Shown here: in pieces, positions 45,365 to 53,537 of the stretch
Layout of the letters: every line of letters starts with the position of its first letter
How positions within the stretch are numbered: position 1 is the first letter of the stretch
NCBI RefSeq assembly: GCF_042180575.1
Contig: NZ_CP170094.1
Location: 3,658,001-3,722,000 of the forward strand
Direction: 5' to 3'
Length of the DNA stretch: 64,000 nucleotides
Origin: Bernardetia sp042180575
GTDB taxonomy: Bacteria; Bacteroidota; Bacteroidia; Cytophagales; Bernardetiaceae
Made by a program: the position numbers and the translations under genes
Notes under the pieces: generated by a model
Database searches by the model: none
What the model was told of the DNA's origin: nothing
The model's input: the letters and a program-made list of their open reading frames with translations, nothing else

Positions 45365-48300
45365 ATGAATACAGAAACTAGCATAAATATCCATCAATTA
45401 ATTACCAAACACCTTCAAGAACGTATTTTAGTTTTGGACGGTGCAATGGGAACGATGATTCAACGCCATACTTTAGAAGAAGAAGATTTCAGAAGTGAGC
45501 GTTTTAAAGATTGGAAACAAGATGTAAAAGGAAATAATGACCTTTTATCAATCACTCAACCTGATATTATTAGAGATATTCACAAAAAATACTTTGAAGC
45601 AGGTTCAGATATTGTAGAAACCAATACCTTTAGTGCTACCACAATCGCAATGGCTGATTATGGAATGGAAGAATTAGCTTATGAACTCAATTATGAGTCT
45701 GCCAAACTTGCCAAAGAAGCAGCAGCCGAATTTGGAGGAATTTATCACGAAACAAAACCTCGTTTTGTGGCTGGTGCAATGGGTCCAACTAACAGAACAG
45801 CATCTATTTCGCCAGATGTAAACGACCCAGCTTATAGAGCCGTAACTTTTGATGATTTGGTAGAGGCTTATTACGAACAAGTTCGTGGTTTGGTTGATGG
45901 TGGTGTTGATTTAATTTTGATAGAAACTGTTTTTGATACGTTAAACTGTAAGGCTGCACTTTTTGCTGTTGAAAAATACTTTGATGATAGAAATATTCCA
46001 CAAGCTGACCGTTTGCCAATTATGGTTTCGGGAACAATTACAGATGCAAGTGGTCGTACTCTTTCTGGACAAACAACAGAAGCATTTTATAATTCGATTG
46101 CACACGCAAATATTATTTCTATTGGTCTGAATTGTGCTTTGGGTGCTGCGCTTATGAAGCCGTATATGCGTGAGCTTTCAAGAGTGGCAAATTGCTTTGT
46201 TTCGTGTTATCCAAATGCAGGACTTCCAAATGAGTTTGGTCAGTATGACGAAACAGCTTCACAAATGAGTCGTCTGTTAGAAGATTTTGCTAGTGAAGGT
46301 CTTTTTAATATTGTCGGTGGTTGTTGTGGAACTACACCAGACCATATTCAAGCCATTGCCGAAGAAGCCGAAAAACATGAACCTCGCAAAATTCCAGAGC
46401 GCAAAACAGCAATGCGTTTGTCAGGTTTGGAAGCCTTTACAGCAGATAAAAATACTAATTTTATAAATGTTGGAGAGCGAACAAATGTTACTGGTTCAAA
46501 GAAATTTTCAAGATTAATAAAAGAAGGTAAATTTCAAGAAGCCTTAGACGTAGCCAAACAACAAGTAGAAGGTGGGGCGCAAGTCATCGATATTAATATG
46601 GATGAGGGAATGTTAGATTCTCAAAATGCAATGGTTCATTTTCTCAATCTTGTCGGTTCAGAGCCAGACATTTCCAAACTTCCAATTATGATTGATTCCT
46701 CAAAATGGGAAATCATAGAAGCAGGTTTGAAATGTGTACAAGGAAAAGGAATTGTAAACTCAATTTCACTCAAAGAAGGTAAAGAGAAGTTTATCGAACA
46801 GGCAAAACTCGTTCGTCGTTATGGTGCTGCCGTTATTATTATGGCTTTTGATGAAGACGGACAAGCAGATACCTATGAACGAAAAATTGAAATCTGTAAG
46901 CGCAGTTATGATATTTGGGTAAACGAACTTGGTTTTCCTGCCGAAGACGTAATTTTTGACCCTAATATTTTTGCTATCGCAACAGGAATTGACGAACATA
47001 ATAATTATGCTGTCGATTTTATCAATGCAACAAGATGGATTAAAGAAAACTTGCCACACGCAAAAGTAAGTGGTGGGGTAAGTAATGTTTCGTTTTCGTT
47101 TCGTGGTAATGATGTGGTGCGTGAAGCAATTCATGCTGTCTTCCTTTATCATGCCGTAAAAGCTGGAATGGATATGGGAATTGTAAATGCAGGAATGTTA
47201 GAAATTTATGATAATGTTGATAAAGAACTTCTAAAATACGTTGAAGATGTAGTTTTGAATAAAAATCCTGAAAATGGAACAGAGCTTTTAGTTGATATTG
47301 CTGAAAACTACCGAGGAGAAGGAAAAAAACGAGTAAAAGACGAAACATGGCGAGAAAATTCTGTCGAAAAACGTCTTGAATATTCATTAGTAAACGGAAT
47401 TACAGAATATATCATTGAAGATACAGAAGAAGCAAGACAGAAAGCAGAACACCCTTTGCATGTCATTGAAGGTACATTAATGGACGGAATGAATGTAGTA
47501 GGTGATTTGTTTGGAGCAGGAAAAATGTTTTTGCCACAAGTAGTAAAATCGGCTCGTGTAATGAAACAAGCCGTAGCTCATTTACTTCCATTTTTAGAGG
47601 CAGAAAAACAAAAATTACGTGATTCTGGACAGGAAGTAAAGAAAAATGGAAAGATTCTTTTAGCTACCGTAAAAGGCGATGTTCATGATATTGGAAAAAA
47701 TATCGTAGGTGTTGTTTTGGCGTGTAATAATTACGATGTTGTTGATTTGGGTGTAATGGTTCCTGCCGATAAGATTTTGAAGGAAGCTGTAAATCATGGC
47801 GTTGATGTGATTGGTCTTAGTGGACTTATTACGCCGTCGCTTGATGAAATGGTTTTTGTGGCGCAGCAAATGGAAAAACAAGGCTTAAAACTTCCTCTCT
47901 TGATTGGTGGAGCAACTACTTCACGTATTCATACGGCTGTAAAAGTTGCGCCTAGTTATTCGGGTTCGGTGGTTCATGTGGTGGATGCTTCAAAGGCTGT
48001 TCCTGTGATGTCAAATTTATTGAATGACGAAGCAAAAGAGAAGTATTCAAAAACAGTAAGAGACGAATATACCCTACTTGCAGAAGACCACAAAAAACGA
48101 CAGTCGGAAGCGAAATATATTCCCATTCAAGAAGCAAGACGCAACAAACTCAAAATTGATTGGAACACGACAACAATTACAGAACCGACATTTTTAGGAA
48201 ATCGTTATTTTAATAATTTCAATATAGTAGAGCTAAGAGAGTACATCGATTGGAGTCCGTTTTTCATGACGTGGGGGCTTACAGGCGCATATCCACGTAT

Positions 48301-49093
48301 TTTCAATCACAAAAAACATGGAAATGAAGCCAAAAAATTATTTGATGATGCTCAAAATATGCTAGACAAAATCATTTCTGGTCGTTGGCTGACTGCAAAT
48401 GGAGCAATCGGTTTTTATCCTGCAAATGTTGTCAATGATGATGATATTGAGATTTATACGAATGACGAGCGCACCGAAGTTTTGACTTATTTTAGAAATC
48501 TTCGTCAGCAACAAGAAAAAACAGGCAAAACGCCAAATCTTTGTATTTCTGATTTTGTTGCACCAAAAGAAACAGGTCTAAAGGATTATATCGGTCTTTT
48601 TGCTGTAACGACAGGCATCGGAATTGAGAAAAAACTAGCCGAGTTTGAAGCCAAAAACGATGATTATAGCAAAATCATGTTACAAGCCTTAGCCGATAGA
48701 TTAGCCGAAGCCTTTGCAGAGTTATTGCACAAACAAACTCGTACACAATATTGGGGCTATCAAAAAGACGAAAATCTCACAAAAGAAGATATTGTAAGAG
48801 AAAAATATGTAGGTATTCGTCCAGCACCAGGGTATCCTGCAAATCCAGACCATACCGAAAAAACACTTTTATTTGACTTACTGAAAGCCACCGAAAAAAC
48901 AGGAATTGAACTTACTGAAAGCCTAGCGATGTTACCAACGGCAGCTGTTTCAGGTTTGTATTTTTCACACCCCGAATCTATTTATTTTGGAGTAGGAAGA
49001 ATCAGCAAAGACCAAATAGAAGATTATGCAAAACGTAAAAATATGTCTGTTGAGGAAATAGAAAGATGGTTGGGTAGTAATTTGAATTATTGA
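45365..49093 (+). CDS. metH: Cobalamin-dependent methionine synthase
   Basis: 1242 residues from the ATG at 45365; a TTG at 45350 would add five. Transfers methyl from methyltetrahydrofolate to homocysteine via cobalamin. All four modules are present. Homocysteine domain (about 15-335) starts at LDGAMGTMIQ, with zinc Cys in GLNCALG and CC at 320-321 in VGGCCGTT. Pterin domain (about 360-630) has NVGERTNVTGS. Cap and B12 domain (about 660-900) has DVHDIGKNIV with axial H774. Activation domain (about 910-1240) has RPAPGYPANPDHTEK. Length matches E. coli MetH (1227). Downstream 3' region is a REP cluster. Confidence 0.97.
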   Translation: MNTETSINIHQLITKHLQERILVLDGAMGTMIQRHTLEEEDFRSERFKDWKQDVKGNNDLLSITQPDIIRDIHKKYFEAGSDIVETNTFSATTIAMADYGMEELAYELNYESAKLAKEAAAEFGGIYHETKPRFVAGAMGPTNRTASISPDVNDPAYRAVTFDDLVEAYYEQVRGLVDGGVDLILIETVFDTLNCKAALFAVEKYFDDRNIPQADRLPIMVSGTITDASGRTLSGQTTEAFYNSIAHANIISIGLNCALGAALMKPYMRELSRVANCFVSCYPNAGLPNEFGQYDETASQMSRLLEDFASEGLFNIVGGCCGTTPDHIQAIAEEAEKHEPRKIPERKTAMRLSGLEAFTADKNTNFINVGERTNVTGSKKFSRLIKEGKFQEALDVAKQQVEGGAQVIDINMDEGMLDSQNAMVHFLNLVGSEPDISKLPIMIDSSKWEIIEAGLKCVQGKGIVNSISLKEGKEKFIEQAKLVRRYGAAVIIMAFDEDGQADTYERKIEICKRSYDIWVNELGFPAEDVIFDPNIFAIATGIDEHNNYAVDFINATRWIKENLPHAKVSGGVSNVSFSFRGNDVVREAIHAVFLYHAVKAGMDMGIVNAGMLEIYDNVDKELLKYVEDVVLNKNPENGTELLVDIAENYRGEGKKRVKDETWRENSVEKRLEYSLVNGITEYIIEDTEEARQKAEHPLHVIEGTLMDGMNVVGDLFGAGKMFLPQVVKSARVMKQAVAHLLPFLEAEKQKLRDSGQEVKKNGKILLATVKGDVHDIGKNIVGVVLACNNYDVVDLGVMVPADKILKEAVNHGVDVIGLSGLITPSLDEMVFVAQQMEKQGLKLPLLIGGATTSRIHTAVKVAPSYSGSVVHVVDASKAVPVMSNLLNDEAKEKYSKTVRDEYTLLAEDHKKRQSEAKYIPIQEARRNKLKIDWNTTTITEPTFLGNRYFNNFNIVELREYIDWSPFFMTWGLTGAYPRIFNHKKHGNEAKKLFDDAQNMLDKIISGRWLTANGAIGFYPANVVNDDDIEIYTNDERTEVLTYFRNLRQQQEKTGKTPNLCISDFVAPKETGLKDYIGLFAVTTGIGIEKKLAEFEAKNDDYSKIMLQALADRLAEAFAELLHKQTRTQYWGYQKDENLTKEDIVREKYVGIRPAPGYPANPDHTEKTLLFDLLKATEKTGIELTESLAMLPTAAVSGLYFSHPESIYFGVGRISKDQIEDYAKRKNMSVEEIERWLGSNLNY

Positions 49094-49104
49094 TTTTGAA
49101 TACA

Positions 49105-49141
49105 GAACTGTACTGACACTTATGAAAGTGTCTGACAGTTC
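49105..49141 (+). repeat. REP hairpin 3
   Basis: GAACTGT-ACTG-ACACTT, loop, AAGTGT-CTG-ACAGTTC. First of four REPs between metH and the RAYT gene. Confidence 0.85.
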
Positions 49142-49154
49142 AAACAAACTTCAG

Positions 49155-49187
49155 ATTGTCAGTACACCTTCATAGGTGGCAGACAAT
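49155..49187 (+). repeat. REP hairpin 4
   Basis: ATTGTC-AGT-ACACCT, loop TCAT, AGGTGG-CAG-ACAAT. Same core as REP 6 with one change. Confidence 0.85.
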
Positions 49188-49219
49188 TATATAAATTTGA
49201 AAGATATATTCAATCTAAA

Positions 49220-49252
49220 AATTGTCAGACACTTGTGAAAGCGTCTGACAGT
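49220..49252 (+). repeat. REP hairpin 5
   Basis: AATTGTCAGACACTT pairs with AAGCGTCTGACAGTT with two mismatches; same family as REP 3. Confidence 0.8.
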
Positions 49253-49270
49253 TCAAACAAACTTTCAGAT

Positions 49271-49303
49271 ATTGTCAGTACACCTTCATAGGTGTCAGAC
49301 AAT
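49271..49303 (+). repeat. REP hairpin 6
   Basis: ATTGTC-AGT-ACACCT, loop TCAT, AGGTGT-CAG-ACAAT. It ends 23 bases before the RAYT start codon. Confidence 0.85.
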
Positions 49304-49325
49304 TACACAAACACAACTATAAAAA

Positions 49326-49913
49326 ATGTATCTTCAATCTGAACAACTTTACCATATTTACAATAGAGGAAATAACAAACATCAGTTATTTTTCAATAGA
49401 GAAAACTATTTGTATTTCTTACGATTTGTAAAAAAGCATGTTGCTCCTTATTGTGAGGTAATAAATTATTGTTTAATGCCTAATCATTTTCACTTTTTGA
49501 TTTCCACAACTGAATATTCAGTAGAAGAAATTAGAGTTGGAAGTTTAACCATGAATAGGCTTTCAAATGCTTTTCGAATTGTTTTGAGTAGTTATGCAAA
49601 AGGTGTAAATGTTCAAGAGAATAGAGAAAATGCACTTTTTAAGCCAAAGACAATAGCAAAAAGTTTAGAAGATGGAGATGCAAATTATGCTGATACATGT
49701 TTTTACTACATTCATCAAAATCCTTTGAAAGCAGGTTTAGTAACTAAATTAGAAGATTGGGAGTTTTGCTCTTTTCAAGACTATGCTAAACTTAGAAACG
49801 GAACATTGTGCAACAAAGAACTAACAAATCAATTTATAGACTTTGATAAAGAGAATTTTTTGAAAGAGTCGTATCAAATGATTCCAGAGGAAAAACTAAA
49901 ATTTATATTCTGA
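49326..49913 (+). CDS. REP-associated tyrosine transposase (RAYT, Y1/HUH family)
   Basis: 195 residues. A Y1-type HUH endonuclease: LYHIYNRGNNKHQLFF, HUH motif H54-F-H56 in MPNHFHFLI, and catalytic-tyrosine helix YADTCFYYIHQNPLKAG (Y127/Y128). RAYTs cleave single-stranded REP hairpins and are domesticated relatives of IS200/IS605 transposases. The gene stands inside a cluster of seven REP hairpins (four upstream, three downstream) that share one consensus, exactly the arrangement known for RAYT/REPtron units. It is somewhat short but complete. Confidence 0.93.
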   Translation: MYLQSEQLYHIYNRGNNKHQLFFNRENYLYFLRFVKKHVAPYCEVINYCLMPNHFHFLISTTEYSVEEIRVGSLTMNRLSNAFRIVLSSYAKGVNVQENRENALFKPKTIAKSLEDGDANYADTCFYYIHQNPLKAGLVTKLEDWEFCSFQDYAKLRNGTLCNKELTNQFIDFDKENFLKESYQMIPEEKLKFIF

Positions 49914-49918
49914 AAATC

Positions 49919-49953
49919 TTATTATCAGATGCTTTCATAAATATCAGATAATT
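49919..49953 (+). repeat. REP hairpin 7 (degenerate)
   Basis: TTATTATCAGATGCTTTC...ATATCAGATAA keeps the overall palindrome but has lost the ACACTT/AAGTGT core. A decayed copy just after the RAYT stop. Confidence 0.55.
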
Positions 49954-49996
49954 CAACTAAGCTAATTGTCTGAAAAGTAAAAATTATATTCCAAAT

Positions 49997-50029
49997 ATTG
50001 TCAGTACATCTTCATGGATGTCAGACAAT
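49997..50029 (+). repeat. REP hairpin 8
   Basis: ATTGTC-AGT-ACATCT, loop TCAT, GGATGT-CAG-ACAAT. Stem changes relative to REP 6 (C to T on the left, G to A on the right) are compensatory, preserving pairing. Confidence 0.8.
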
Positions 50030-50041
50030 TAAATCAACTAA

Positions 50042-50073
50042 ACTGTCTGATACTTCTGAAAGTGTCTGACAGA
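50042..50073 (+). repeat. REP hairpin 9
   Basis: ACTGTC-TG-ATACTT, loop, AAGTGT-CTG-ACAGA. Forms a pair with REP 8, 12 bases apart. Confidence 0.75.
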
Positions 50074-50111
50074 TATAAAAGTTTTGATTTGAATTATTAA
50101 TACGTTATTAT

Positions 50112-50193
50112 TTGTATATTGTAAACACCATTGGTTCTTTTTTGGGAATTGGTGGTGTTTTTTTATAAAATTAAACGCTATTGCGTTTATAAA
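50112..50193 (+). repeat. Intergenic repeat family D, copy 1
   Basis: TTGTATATTGTAAACACCAT, then a hairpin (AACACCA...TGGTGTT plus T-run) and a conserved end TTGCGTTTATAAA. Also at 52761 and 56675. As RNA the inner stem UUGGUUC/GAAUUGG pairs through G-U wobbles only on the plus strand. Confidence 0.75.
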
Positions 50194-50240
50194 CAAGTTA
50201 TGCATCATCCCATAACGACACAACAACAGACTAAAATAAA

Positions 50241-50537
50241 GTGAGAAAAAAGGACACATACATATTGACGACAATTATAGTGGTTAACTTATTGACCTAT
50301 TTTTTGCTATTACCTTATGCACAAAAGACAGCGAATAGCCATATGAACAGTGGATCTTTTTTCGGGACAATATTATACTTCATTTCAGGACTAATATTTT
50401 TGTTTGGTCTTAATGGACTGGTTCGGCAAAAAGACTATAAAATTTTTATTTTACTTTTGGTTTTCGCTGTGACTTTGACTTTTTGGGGTTACAGACTCCA
50501 TTCTTTAATGTGTTTAGGTTGCTTAAACGGTGGTTAA
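50241..50537 (+). CDS. Small membrane protein of unknown function
   Basis: 98 residues from a GTG start (50241). Three hydrophobic segments (about 7-26, 40-60, 66-84) and a short Cys-containing tail (SLMCLGCLNGG). No family recognised. It follows repeat D copy 1 by 47 bases and precedes the IS110 element. May be an accessory gene brought in with the repeat zone. Confidence 0.55.
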   Translation: MRKKDTYILTTIIVVNLLTYFLLLPYAQKTANSHMNSGSFFGTILYFISGLIFLFGLNGLVRQKDYKIFILLLVFAVTLTFWGYRLHSLMCLGCLNGG

Positions 50538-50603
50538 TTATGAAACGACAAATAATAACAACTCCGTTAAGCCCCCCATCTGAATTCTATGGTATAACCA
50601 ATC

Positions 50604-51617
50604 CTATCCTTTAGAAAAATTGTTAAAATTTAGTCCATTTTTATCATAAGGTATTTTGTTTTTGACACAGGCAAAAACACGTTGAATAATTTTATTTCGC
50701 AAGGCGTTAATGACACTCATTTTATTTTTTCCTTCGGCTACTTTTCTTATAAAGTAGTCGTTCAATTCTCCTTTTGCTCTTGATGCAGATAAGGCACACA
50801 TATGTAAAGCTGTTTTGAGTGTTTTGTTTGCTCTGTTTGATACTCTTGCTTTTCCTTTAAAACTTCCAGAGGAGCGTTTGAAAGGTACTACTCCTGCATA
50901 ACAAGCCAGTTGTTTGGCTGTATCAAATTTTGTAAACCCTTCACTCATCACAATCAAATGAATAGCTGTTACTTTTCCAACACCTGTTACAGAAGTAGTA
51001 AGCTGATAGATTTCTTTTAGCTCTTGGTCGTTCTGAATAATTTCTAACATTTGCTTTTCAATAGCTTCTATTTGTAGAGTTAAATACTCTAACAAGGTTT
51101 GTGTATGTTGATCGATGACTTCATGTATAGCTTTTTTACTGAATGCTTTTGTTTCTTTTGCATAGGTTTCTAGCTCTTGTCTATGAACTACATGTTTTTT
51201 TCGCAAGGTCTGTAAAGTCTTCAAAACAGTGATTTTTTCATTGACAGGGCTATATAATCGTACTTGGTCTTGAAAACGAAAAGCATATAAACCAATTCTT
51301 ACGGAATCAATTTCATCATTTTTTTCTCTGGTTGCTCCCATTGATTTTTTGATTTGCAAAGCATTTTCTACCCAAATAGAACAATCAAAACTAACTAAAG
51401 TAGTTACTAGAAAATTGATATAATGACCTGTTGATTCTAAACAAAATAGAGTTTCTGATAAATCTATTTGTCCTTTTAGTTCTTCTAAATAAGCTGAAAT
51501 AGCTTCTATATTATTTTTGATTTGTGTATGAGAAACACGTTTTGCATTTTGAATTAAAGCAACATCCAAATGCGCTTTGCTTACATCAATGCCTATAAAA
51601 TTTTGGTAAGTCTGCAT
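50604..51617 (-). CDS. IS110-family transposase (DEDD/serine recombinase)
   Basis: 337 residues. N-terminal RuvC-like DEDD domain: FIGIDVSKAHLDVAL (D10), CLESTGHY (E near 62), and KNDEIDSVRIG. A coiled-coil middle (about 140-200) and a C-terminal Transposase_20 domain with TSVTGVGKVTAIHLI, YAGVVPFKRSSGS (catalytic-serine region) and KARVSNRANKTLKTAL. The length is complete and no frameshift is seen, so it may be active. The family is guided by a bridge RNA transcribed from the element's non-coding end. Confidence 0.95.
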   Translation of the reverse strand: MQTYQNFIGIDVSKAHLDVALIQNAKRVSHTQIKNNIEAISAYLEELKGQIDLSETLFCLESTGHYINFLVTTLVSFDCSIWVENALQIKKSMGATREKNDEIDSVRIGLYAFRFQDQVRLYSPVNEKITVLKTLQTLRKKHVVHRQELETYAKETKAFSKKAIHEVIDQHTQTLLEYLTLQIEAIEKQMLEIIQNDQELKEIYQLTTSVTGVGKVTAIHLIVMSEGFTKFDTAKQLACYAGVVPFKRSSGSFKGKARVSNRANKTLKTALHMCALSASRAKGELNDYFIRKVAEGKNKMSVINALRNKIIQRVFACVKNKIPYDKNGLNFNNFSKG

Positions 51618-51639
51618 AAAAAACTAATTTAGTGGTAGG

Positions 51640-51860
51640 TAAATAAATAGTATTCATCACTATTCAATCCAACTTAAAACCTTAACTAATGAGGTGGCTT
51701 TTACTGGAAATAAAGGCTCTCCGAATTCTATTTGAGTTTCTGATTGAATAAAAGCAGATAGAGGCTTATTCAGATGTTAGATTTTAAAATCTAGTTCGCA
51801 GTTTAGGTTCTCTATCTGCTAGATGAATTCTTAAATACAAGATAAGAAATTACATCTATT
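51640..51860 (-). ncRNA. Candidate bridge RNA of the IS110 element
   Basis: The 5' leader of the transposase, read on the minus strand, has an 11-bp perfect stem (51753-51763 with 51810-51820). It encloses a 46-base internal region with its own palindrome TAGATTTTAAAATCTA (51778-51793). A second structured stretch (51700-51735) lies nearer the ORF. Position and size agree with IS110-group bridge RNAs; the structure is inferred by eye. Confidence 0.45.
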
Positions 51861-51874
51861 TTTGTCAGTACAAA

Positions 51875-51966
51875 CCTAAAGGTTCGTAGTGTCACACTAC
51901 GAACCTAAATGTAGTTAAGCGTCACGCTTCGTATTTCGTACAATACAAGCGTGACGCTTTTAGTTT
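51875..51966 (+). repeat. Intergenic repeat family C, copy 1
   Basis: Hairpin C1: 11-bp perfect stem GGTTCGTAGTG/CACTACGAACC (51881-51905). Hairpin C2: 13-bp perfect stem (51917-51929 with 51947-51959, AAGCGTCACGCTT type) with an inner GTATT/AATAC stem. Ends in a T-rich tail. Each C2 arm is itself a small palindrome (AAGCG-TCA-CGCTT). Confidence 0.85.
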
Positions 51967-52041
51967 TTCTATTCGTCTTGATTTTTCCGTAATAATAATG
52001 TAAGTTTGTACTTTCATTTTCCACATAAATTTATAATACTG

Positions 52042-52503
52042 ATGAACACCAAGATTTATTTATTTTTTTTCCTTTTGATTGGTCTAACTCTCTCATCTTG
52101 TGGAAAAGATGATGACGTAATAGAAGAAGAAGAACCAACAATTGAATCCTTATTAGAAGGAACATGGTATTATTCACAAGTAGATAACTATTCATATTAT
52201 AAAGATGGAACAGTAGATCACCAAACTAGTGTCATTCCTAATGAAGATAGAGCAGTTTATGAGGTTAATATAAATGGTACATTTTCTATGACAAATTCTT
52301 TAGGAGAAACACATGAAGGACGCTGGGATCTTGCAGAGAATAATACCAAAGTATATTTTAATTTCTTTACTGGTGTAGAACCATTTGAATTTGAAGTTAT
52401 AGAAGAGTTAGACGAAAACAGGTTTGTTAGGTTTGGTTCAAGAGTAATAGAAAATCATGAAAGTCTAGAGAAACAAGAACGAAGAGTAATAATGCTCAGA
52501 TAA
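52042..52503 (+). CDS. Lipocalin-like lipoprotein
   Basis: 153 residues from the ATG at 52042, preceded by a less likely TTG at 52006. Type II signal with lipobox TLSSC, then an acidic tether (GKDDDVIEEEEP). The globular part reads 'LLEGTWYYSQVDNYSYYKDG', a lipocalin-like first strand, and continues with strands and 'GTFSMTNSLGETHEGRWDL'. Lipocalin-like lipoproteins bind small hydrophobic ligands. Bracketed by repeat C copies 1 and 2. Confidence 0.7.
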   Translation: MNTKIYLFFFLLIGLTLSSCGKDDDVIEEEEPTIESLLEGTWYYSQVDNYSYYKDGTVDHQTSVIPNEDRAVYEVNINGTFSMTNSLGETHEGRWDLAENNTKVYFNFFTGVEPFEFEVIEELDENRFVRFGSRVIENHESLEKQERRVIMLR

Positions 52504-52510
52504 TTCCCAC

Positions 52511-52602
52511 CTGTTCGTAATGTCACCACACTACGAACCTAAATGTATTTAAGCGTCACGCTTTGTATTCCTTACAATACAAGCGTCACGCTTTTAGTTT
52601 TT
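52511..52602 (+). repeat. Intergenic repeat family C, copy 2
   Basis: Hairpin GTTCGTA...TACGAAC, then AAGCGTCACGCTT (52551-52563), GTATT, AATAC, and a second AAGCGTCACGCTT (52581-52593), followed by TTTAGTTTTT. Almost the same as copy 1 over about 90 bases. It begins 8 bases after the lipoprotein stop. Confidence 0.85.
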
Positions 52603-52633
52603 ACAAGTTCCCCTGCTCTCACTCGTAAAACTA

Positions 52634-52700
52634 CAAGGCTATCGCTCGTTTTTAACGAGTGATTTATATGTATTCGGCTTGTAGCCGTGGTTTTTGTATT
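52634..52700 (+). repeat. Intergenic repeat family A, copy 3
   Basis: CGCTCGTT-TTT-AACGAGTG hairpin, spacer TTATATGTATT, CGGCT-TGT-AGCCG hairpin, and GGTTTTTGTATTT tail. The clearest copy of the family. Confidence 0.75.
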
Positions 52701-52760
52701 TGTTGTTAGAGTATTTTATTCATAATTAAAATTTAAACTTAGTAGAAAAATCATTATCTT

Positions 52761-52839
52761 CTGTATATTGTGAACACCATTGGTTCTTTTTTTGAGCTTA
52801 TGGTGTTTTTTAATGACAGAGTGCAGTTGCGTTTATAAA
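52761..52839 (+). repeat. Intergenic repeat family D, copy 2
   Basis: CTGTATATTGTGAACACCAT, hairpin AACACCAT...ATGGTGTT with T-run, and AGTTGCGTTTATAAA end. It finishes 22 bases before the Crp-like start codon. Confidence 0.8.
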
Positions 52840-52861
52840 TATATTAGAGGTAATTTAAAAT

Positions 52862-53440
52862 ATGGATAAAAATCGATCTTCATTAATAAATTTCATTAAA
52901 CAAATCATTCCAATAGATGAAATGGAGGCTGAAGAAATCGCCAACGCATTTCACTTTACAAAAATTGAAAAGAACTCACTTTTTTTAGAAGAGAATAAAG
53001 TTAGTGACGACTATTTTTTTCTTCAAAAAGGATTAATGAGAGTTTTTCTTTATGATTTAGAAGGAAATGAAATCACTACAGATATTTTCACGGAAAATAA
53101 TATCGTTTTTGAAATTACCTCTTTTTTTAATAGAGTTAAATCTGAAACAAATATTCAAGCTCTAACTGATTGTATAGGTTATCGTATTTCTTACGAAGAA
53201 TTAAACAAGCTGTTTCATCATAAACCTGCATTTAGAGATTTTGGAAGAGCTATTTTAGTTAAAGAATTCATCGCTTCCAAAAAGAGAAACTATGCAATGA
53301 TTAATCAAACTGCCGAACAACGCTACCACCACTTACTGATTTCAAGACCTGAAATAGTAAAATATGTACCCTTAAAATATATAGCTTCCTACATAGGAGT
53401 TACAGATAGTACACTAAGTAGAATACGAAAGAAAAAATAA
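52862..53440 (+). CDS. Crp/Fnr-family regulator 1
   Basis: 192 residues. cNMP-binding-like beta-barrel (about 20-120; 'FLEENKVSDDYFFLQKGLMRVFLYD'), dimer helix (about 120-150), and a short helix-turn-helix at the end ('VPLKYIASYIGVTDSTLSRIRKK'). The phosphate-binding cassette is not canonical, so cAMP binding is doubtful, as in most Bacteroidota members. It follows repeat D copy 2 and precedes a membrane-protein gene by 97 bases on the same strand, its likely target. Confidence 0.88.
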   Translation: MDKNRSSLINFIKQIIPIDEMEAEEIANAFHFTKIEKNSLFLEENKVSDDYFFLQKGLMRVFLYDLEGNEITTDIFTENNIVFEITSFFNRVKSETNIQALTDCIGYRISYEELNKLFHHKPAFRDFGRAILVKEFIASKKRNYAMINQTAEQRYHHLLISRPEIVKYVPLKYIASYIGVTDSTLSRIRKKK

Positions 53441-53537
53441 CTTTAGCTTTTTCTTGCCTTTTGTCAAGTGGATTACATTTTTGACTGCCTAACTTTGAAT
53501 TTCATAATAAAGATTATTCACAATTAAAGATTACAAA

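Larger units (their letters stand above)
50560..51866 (-). mobile_element. IS110-family insertion element (approximate limits)
   Basis: The transposase plus an unusually long 5' non-coding segment (about 240 bases, 51618-51860) and a short 3' segment fit the IS110 subgroup. Precise ends cannot be fixed because this family has no terminal inverted repeats and makes little or no target duplication. Left flank holds GAATTCTAT (50582-50590), also present in the 5' leader (51723-51731). Confidence 0.65.

Noticed and set aside
46766..47387. Long antisense ORFs inside metH
   Set aside because: They are shadows of a strongly conserved coding sequence and have implausible composition (runs of H, F, L).
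49105..50073. Repeats around the RAYT gene as a CRISPR array
   Set aside because: Units are palindromic, unevenly spaced, interrupted by a transposase gene and not separated by unique 25-40-base spacers; no cas gene in the window.
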